Assembly (NCBI RefSeq): GCF_014385105.1
Contig: NZ_JACRTE010000028.1
Coordinates: forward strand, 1-11,630
From: Qingrenia yutianensis
GTDB lineage: Bacteria > Bacillota > Clostridia > UMGS1810
Direction: 5' to 3'
Length of the DNA: 11,630 nucleotides
The translations under genes and the position numbers were made by a program. Shown piece by piece: positions 8,820 through 11,630 of the stretch (positions within the stretch are counted from its first letter, which is position 1; every line of letters begins with the position of its first letter). The notes beneath the pieces were generated by a model that did no database searches, was not told where the DNA came from, and saw nothing but the letters and a program-made list of their open reading frames with translations.

Positions 8820-10217
8820 TTAAAAATCACCAAATGTCAAAAGAAGCGGTGTATCTTTAATCGGAATATTTTTGAGCTTAACTGCTCCTTCATTTTTCTC
8901 TATCATATCTTCCGGAATTTCATATATTTTTCCGTCCATTAAATCAACAATTCGCAGTTGTTTTCCAAAAGGAAGAACCTCTAATGTTATTGTAGATTCA
9001 AAATCAGTAGTCATAAGGTCTGCACTATGCCAATATACAAAAGCAGAAGCTCCGTTTTCTCTCTTAAAACCGCAAGATATTATTCTTTCTCTTACATCTT
9101 CAGCAAAAACTCTCTCCGAATGTTCATGTCTGATATTTATAGGTAAAGAACAAACCTCAAATTCTTCTGAAAATACCGATGATATAGTCTGCAATGCTAT
9201 ATATGACGGCTTTGGTTTATACTCACCTACTGCAATACCGTTTTCATCAAAATCTGCACTCAAAATTCCAAAATATCCAAAATCCATATAGCTCGATTTG
9301 TCATCAACTGTTCCGCGAAGAGCCTCTGCCATATCGACAGTTGTGAAATAAGAAGTAAACTCCACTTCTGTCATTAAATCAACCATTGTATGTCTGGCAC
9401 ATAATTTTGCCTGTCTTGTAGGTGTCCATGCTCCTCTTCTTAATGCACCTCTGCCATCACTTCTTGATGGTGCACCCGATTCCCCCTGAATAAGCTTTAT
9501 TTTAGGATTATAATGATTGCATACCGCCCTTAATGCATTTACACGACCAAAAACATCATATTCATTCCAAGTATAGTTATGGTATGAAAAATAATCTATG
9601 TAATCACCCATACCTGTTTTAAACATATCGTCCATATATGCCAAATCATCGCCACTTGTAACACCTGCCACAACTTTGGCATCAGCATCACCTTTTTTCA
9701 CAGCTTTTGCTGTAGAAATAGCAAAATTTCCATATTCAGTAGCATTAACCCCGTGTTTCCATGCCCATATTCCGTCAGGTTCGTTCCACACTTCATAAAG
9801 TTCAATTTTACCTTTATAATGATTGGTAAGTGCAGTAACATAGTTGCACCACCCCTCTATTTCGTCTTTACTGTTTATTGGAGGACAACCTGCAGCACCA
9901 TAATACTTTCTTGCATCTTCAGTATATAATCCGTTACCATACGCAAGGCACATCCATGGTATTAATCCTCGACTGATAAGATTGTCTAAAACATCATCTA
10001 ACCAAGAAAAATCATATTCTCCTTTAACTTTTTCTGTTCTTTGCCAACCTGATTGAAGTCTTATCCATTTCAATCCGAGAGCAGCAACCTTATCATATGC
10101 CTTTTCAGGATGAAATGCACCTCTGTCAAGTTTTTCAAATCCCAAACCAATTCTCGATTTTTTTACTACAGAAGAATTTTTAATCTCTACTTTTCCACAC
10201 TCTATCAATCTTTCCAT
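8820..10217 (-). CDS. Cytoplasmic clan GH-A glycoside hydrolase, GH39-like, 465 aa
   Basis: The protein is a (beta/alpha)8 hydrolase with both expected Glu residues: YEVWNEPDG (141-149) carries acid/base E146, and LIQGESGAPS (242-251) carries nucleophile E246, with SYHNY (211-215) between them. The N-terminal part (GLKWIRLQSGWQ, then YDFSWLDDVLDNLISRG) resembles GH39 beta-xylosidases and related retaining enzymes. The C-terminal 100 residues form a small beta domain common in these families. There is no signal peptide, and the frame has a TAG 15 nt upstream of the ATG, so no longer secreted form is possible. It would act on oligosaccharides after import, unlike its secreted operon partners. 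An AGGGGGA site at 10225-10231 lies 7 nt before the ATG. This is the first gene of the operon. The GH39 link is by motif pattern only; xylosidase activity is a guess. Confidence 0.88.
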   Translation of the reverse strand: MERLIECGKVEIKNSSVVKKSRIGLGFEKLDRGAFHPEKAYDKVAALGLKWIRLQSGWQRTEKVKGEYDFSWLDDVLDNLISRGLIPWMCLAYGNGLYTEDARKYYGAAGCPPINSKDEIEGWCNYVTALTNHYKGKIELYEVWNEPDGIWAWKHGVNATEYGNFAISTAKAVKKGDADAKVVAGVTSGDDLAYMDDMFKTGMGDYIDYFSYHNYTWNEYDVFGRVNALRAVCNHYNPKIKLIQGESGAPSRSDGRGALRRGAWTPTRQAKLCARHTMVDLMTEVEFTSYFTTVDMAEALRGTVDDKSSYMDFGYFGILSADFDENGIAVGEYKPKPSYIALQTISSVFSEEFEVCSLPINIRHEHSERVFAEDVRERIISCGFKRENGASAFVYWHSADLMTTDFESTITLEVLPFGKQLRIVDLMDGKIYEIPEDMIEKNEGAVKLKNIPIKDTPLLLTFGDF

Positions 10218-10301
10218 AGATATATCCCCCTATTATTTAAGTGCATAAAAATGTACTATGGCTATTTTATAATATAATATTAATCTAATTTAATTAAAAA
10301 T

Positions 10302-10515
10302 AATATCACAAATTTATTATTTTTTTTAAAAATATAACTATTTAATTTTTCCGATTATTTTATAAATTCCATTATTTATTTTAATTGGTATTTATTATAA
10401 AATAATTTATATCTTACAATAATATAACCGCCTTTGTAGTATTAGGATTTTATTTCATCGCAGAATTTTAATTAAATATAAAAATTTTTTCAACATTACC
10501 AGTATTTGTGATATT
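10302..10515. repeat. Separated 12-bp inverted repeat (ATTTGTGATATT)
   Basis: ATTTGTGATATT occurs on the plus strand at 10504-10515 and on the minus strand at 10302-10313. One copy lies about 10 nt upstream of the candidate -35 box, the other in the presumed leader. The placement would suit a pair of regulator sites, but the low complexity of the region makes chance plausible. Confidence 0.3.
10465..10493 (-). promoter_or_regulatory. Candidate sigma-A promoter of the hydrolase operon
   Basis: On the minus strand TTGAAA (10488-10493) is followed after exactly 17 nt by TAAAAT (10465-10470). A start near 10458 would leave a leader of about 240 nt before the first ATG. In sequence this rich in A and T such matches arise by chance, and a second, weaker possibility (TATTAT-like -10 near 10270) lies closer to the gene. 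Confidence 0.3.
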
Positions 10516-10681
10516 TAATGGTTTGCATATATAAAATTTTCTTTTTAGATATATAAATAATTTAACAATATCTTCTCATTTCTGCAATTTTTATAAAATT
10601 GATGTAGATATACCCACCTAATTGTCTAACAAAGTAACTTTTATCCCCTCGTATCTCCAAGAGTTTTGGATGTTTAGTAAA

Positions 10682-10709
10682 GAGTTTACACAAAATTCGG
10701 TGTTGACTC
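10682..10709 (-). repeat. Imperfect hairpin resembling an IS256-type insertion-sequence end
   Basis: The two 10-nt arms, GAGTCAACAC and GTGTAAACTC on the minus strand, pair at 8 of 10 positions around an 8-nt loop. The core AATTTTGTGTAAACTC resembles terminal repeats of IS256-family elements in Firmicutes as I remember them. It coincides with the stop codon of the recombinase. It may instead act as a weak terminator, though only a short T-run (TTTACT) follows. No transposase coding sequence is recognisable beside it. Confidence 0.35.
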
Positions 10710-11248
10710 TATTTATTGACATTTCCAGCTTTTATTTTCCCCTGTTCCCACTTTTTGACCAATTCAGGGAACTCACCCGGTGCATCCTTTGTAGGTCTTC
10801 CGAATCGCACACCGTTTAACTTTGCAACCCTTATTCCCTCTTCCTGACTCTTTTTTATGTTTTCTCTTTCGCTCTGTGCGACAAATGACAAAACCTGCAA
10901 GACAAGATCCGCAATAAAAGTTCCCATTAAATCTTTGTAAGTTCTGGTATCCAGAAGAGGCATATCTATGACAACTACATCGACCTCCATCTCTTTTGTA
11001 AGTATCCGCCACTGTTCTTGAATATCTTTATAATTTCTCCCAAGTCTGTCTATTGATTTAACATACAACAAATCGCCTTTTTTTAATTTCTTTACAAGCG
11101 CCATATAGTTCGGCCTGTTAAAATCTTTTCCCGATTGCTTGTCCAAATAGATATTTTCTCTCTCTATTCCAAGCTGTAACATTTCAACAAGTTGCCTCGC
11201 CTCGTTTTGATCAATAGATGACACTCTCACATATGCATATTTTTTCAA
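10709..11248 (-). CDS. Small serine recombinase (resolvase/invertase type), C-terminally truncated
   Basis: The N-terminal catalytic domain is complete: YVRVSS with nucleophile S10 and R8, R45 in FNRPNY, and DRLGR with D67, R68 and R71. These positions equal the gamma-delta resolvase numbering when the TTG at 11246-11248 is used as start. AGGAG lies 9 nt before this TTG but directly abuts the ATG at 11255-11257, so TTG is preferred; the ATG would add three residues. The long helix (QSERENIKKSQEEG) and the GRP hinge (150-152) are present. After KKWEQGKIKAGNV the frame ends, where relatives continue with roughly 15 more residues containing the helix-turn-helix recognition helix. Neither other frame supplies it, so this is truncation rather than a frameshift. 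Such enzymes cut and rejoin DNA through a serine linkage at specific sites; without the recognition helix, site-specific activity is doubtful. Confidence 0.85.
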   Translation of the reverse strand: MKKYAYVRVSSIDQNEARQLVEMLQLGIERENIYLDKQSGKDFNRPNYMALVKKLKKGDLLYVKSIDRLGRNYKDIQEQWRILTKEMEVDVVVIDMPLLDTRTYKDLMGTFIADLVLQVLSFVAQSERENIKKSQEEGIRVAKLNGVRFGRPTKDAPGEFPELVKKWEQGKIKAGNVNK

Positions 11249-11257
11249 TCGTCTCAT

Positions 11258-11262
11258 CTCCT
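11258..11262 (-). promoter_or_regulatory. Ribosome binding site deciding the recombinase start
   Basis: AGGAG touches the ATG at 11255-11257 with no spacer but has a good 9-nt spacing to the TTG at 11246-11248, supporting initiation at TTG. Confidence 0.6.
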
Positions 11263-11285
11263 AACTGTGCATACCCCTATATATT

Positions 11286-11294
11286 ATTATAACA
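11286..11294 (-). promoter_or_regulatory. Extended -10 promoter of the recombinase gene
   Basis: TGTTATAAT fits the TGnTATAAT extended -10 consensus exactly. It lies just after the stop codon of the upstream gene and about 38 nt before the TTG start. No good -35 box is found at the expected distance, as is common for extended -10 promoters. Confidence 0.5.
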
Positions 11295-11295
11295 C

Positions 11296-11630
11296 TTAAA
11301 TGAAGTCTTCGAGAATAGGCAAACACTCTTTTGAAGTAAAACCCCATAAAATCGTGATGAGTGTTTCTATAGCCTTCTTCTTTCTGACAAAATAAGTTTT
11401 CCATGCCATATATTCGCCTGTCTCGCTTGCAATCTTTTCGATTATATCATCAACTTTTTTATATGCCTTTTCTGACATATAAGTATAAAAAATTATGAAA
11501 TAATATATCTCGCCATTATCCTGTTTCCTTTTAAGCAAGTTGACAGCAGATTCGATAATTTTAAGCATTTTTTTATTACGTTCCAAAGTCCTCATTTGTT
11601 CATGAATTTCCGTCCCCGCCAAGTCTGCTC
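11296..11630 (-). CDS. Small basic protein of uncertain function, 5' end outside window
   Basis: The frame is open to the window edge and ends in TAA at 11296-11298; about 111 codons are visible. A TTG at 11620-11622 has no ribosome binding site before it and the frame continues upstream as Ala-Asp, so the true start is probably outside. The visible part is charged and helical: LERNKKMLKIIESAVNLLKR, then IYYFIIFYTYMSEKAY, and a closing segment TYFVRKKKAIETLITILWG. The last pattern recalls the C-terminal end of phage RinA/ArpU-type regulators, whose final helix carries a similar Lys/Arg-rich motif; this is a weak resemblance. It lies directly upstream of the recombinase, which fits a mobile-element remnant. 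No function is assigned. Confidence 0.6.
   Translation of the reverse strand, partial: ADLAGTEIHEQMRTLERNKKMLKIIESAVNLLKRKQDNGEIYYFIIFYTYMSEKAYKKVDDIIEKIASETGEYMAWKTYFVRKKKAIETLITILWGFTSKECLPILEDFI

Larger units (their letters stand above)
10218..10708. other. AT-rich intergenic region, no gene seen
   Basis: This 491-base gap separates the recombinase from the hydrolase operon. I count about 14% G+C over 10261-10560, far below the flanking genes. No coding frame with protein-like composition or a usable start was found on either strand. It should contain the operon promoter and the end of the recombinase transcript. A promoter candidate, a 12-bp inverted repeat and an IS-end-like repeat are listed separately; the rest shows only AT-rich runs. 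Confidence 0.8.

Noticed and set aside
8872..9291. A 139-codon open frame on the plus strand
   Set aside because: It is antisense to the GH39-like gene, whose motifs and ribosome binding site are clear.
10218..10460. Possible riboswitch or structured leader before the operon
   Set aside because: No conserved aptamer-like motifs or G-C-rich stems are visible in this nearly pure AT stretch.
10585..10601. Perfect 7-bp inverted repeat CAATTTT/AAAATTG around TAT
   Set aside because: The stem has one G-C pair only and no T-tract, so it is too weak for a terminator and common in such AT-rich sequence.
10608..10622. AGGTGGGTATATCTA on the minus strand, similar to the ribosome-binding region of the first operon gene
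   Set aside because: No start codon with a coding frame follows, so the similarity is most likely chance or a decayed remnant that cannot be shown.
10564..10708. Continuation of the recombinase frame past its TAG stop for almost 50 codons
   Set aside because: The read-through peptide shows no helix-turn-helix pattern and nothing supports stop-codon suppression; AT-rich chance frame.

Overview
The window looks like chromosomal DNA of a low-G+C, Gram-positive anaerobe, probably of class Clostridia and probably a plant- or gut-polysaccharide degrader. The evidence is the AT-rich sequence, the strong G-rich Shine-Dalgarno sites, the Sec signal peptides, an S-layer-homology (SLH) protein and several secreted glycoside hydrolases (GHs). 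This placement is an inference from gene content; no phylogenetic marker is present. Every gene I can support lies on the minus strand, so transcription runs from high to low coordinates.

Positions 11630 to 10709 hold a small accessory or mobile module. It has the 3' part of a small basic protein of uncertain function that runs off the window edge, then an extended -10 promoter, then a small serine recombinase of the resolvase/invertase type. The recombinase keeps its catalytic residues but stops before the recognition helix of its C-terminal DNA-binding domain. An imperfect inverted repeat that resembles an insertion-sequence end sits exactly at its stop codon. Positions 10708 to 10218 are a very AT-rich gap (about 14% G+C over 10261-10560). 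I see no gene there, only a candidate promoter and a separated 12-bp inverted repeat.

Positions 10217 to 1 hold one tightly packed operon of five genes, with spacings of 23 nt, a 4-nt overlap, 4 nt and 12 nt. In order of transcription they are: a signal-less clan GH-A hydrolase resembling GH39; a secreted, divergent GH51-like arabinofuranosidase candidate; a large secreted GH-A-fold protein whose predicted acid/base Glu has become Gln; a 977-residue SLH protein with a long unassigned region; and the first 525 residues of a large secreted protein with a carbohydrate-binding-type domain followed by Ig-like domains. The last runs out of the window.

Together these read as a polysaccharide-binding and degrading locus of the cell surface. 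One hydrolase would act inside the cell, two hydrolase-fold proteins outside it, one protein would be attached to the wall through SLH repeats, and one would bind glycan. The GH51- and GH39-like folds hint at arabinose- or xylose-containing glycans, but the substrate is not fixed by anything visible here. The most unusual item is the third gene, which looks like a hydrolase-fold protein turned into a binder or a mechanistically altered enzyme. No transporter, regulator, tRNA, rRNA or CRISPR array is seen.
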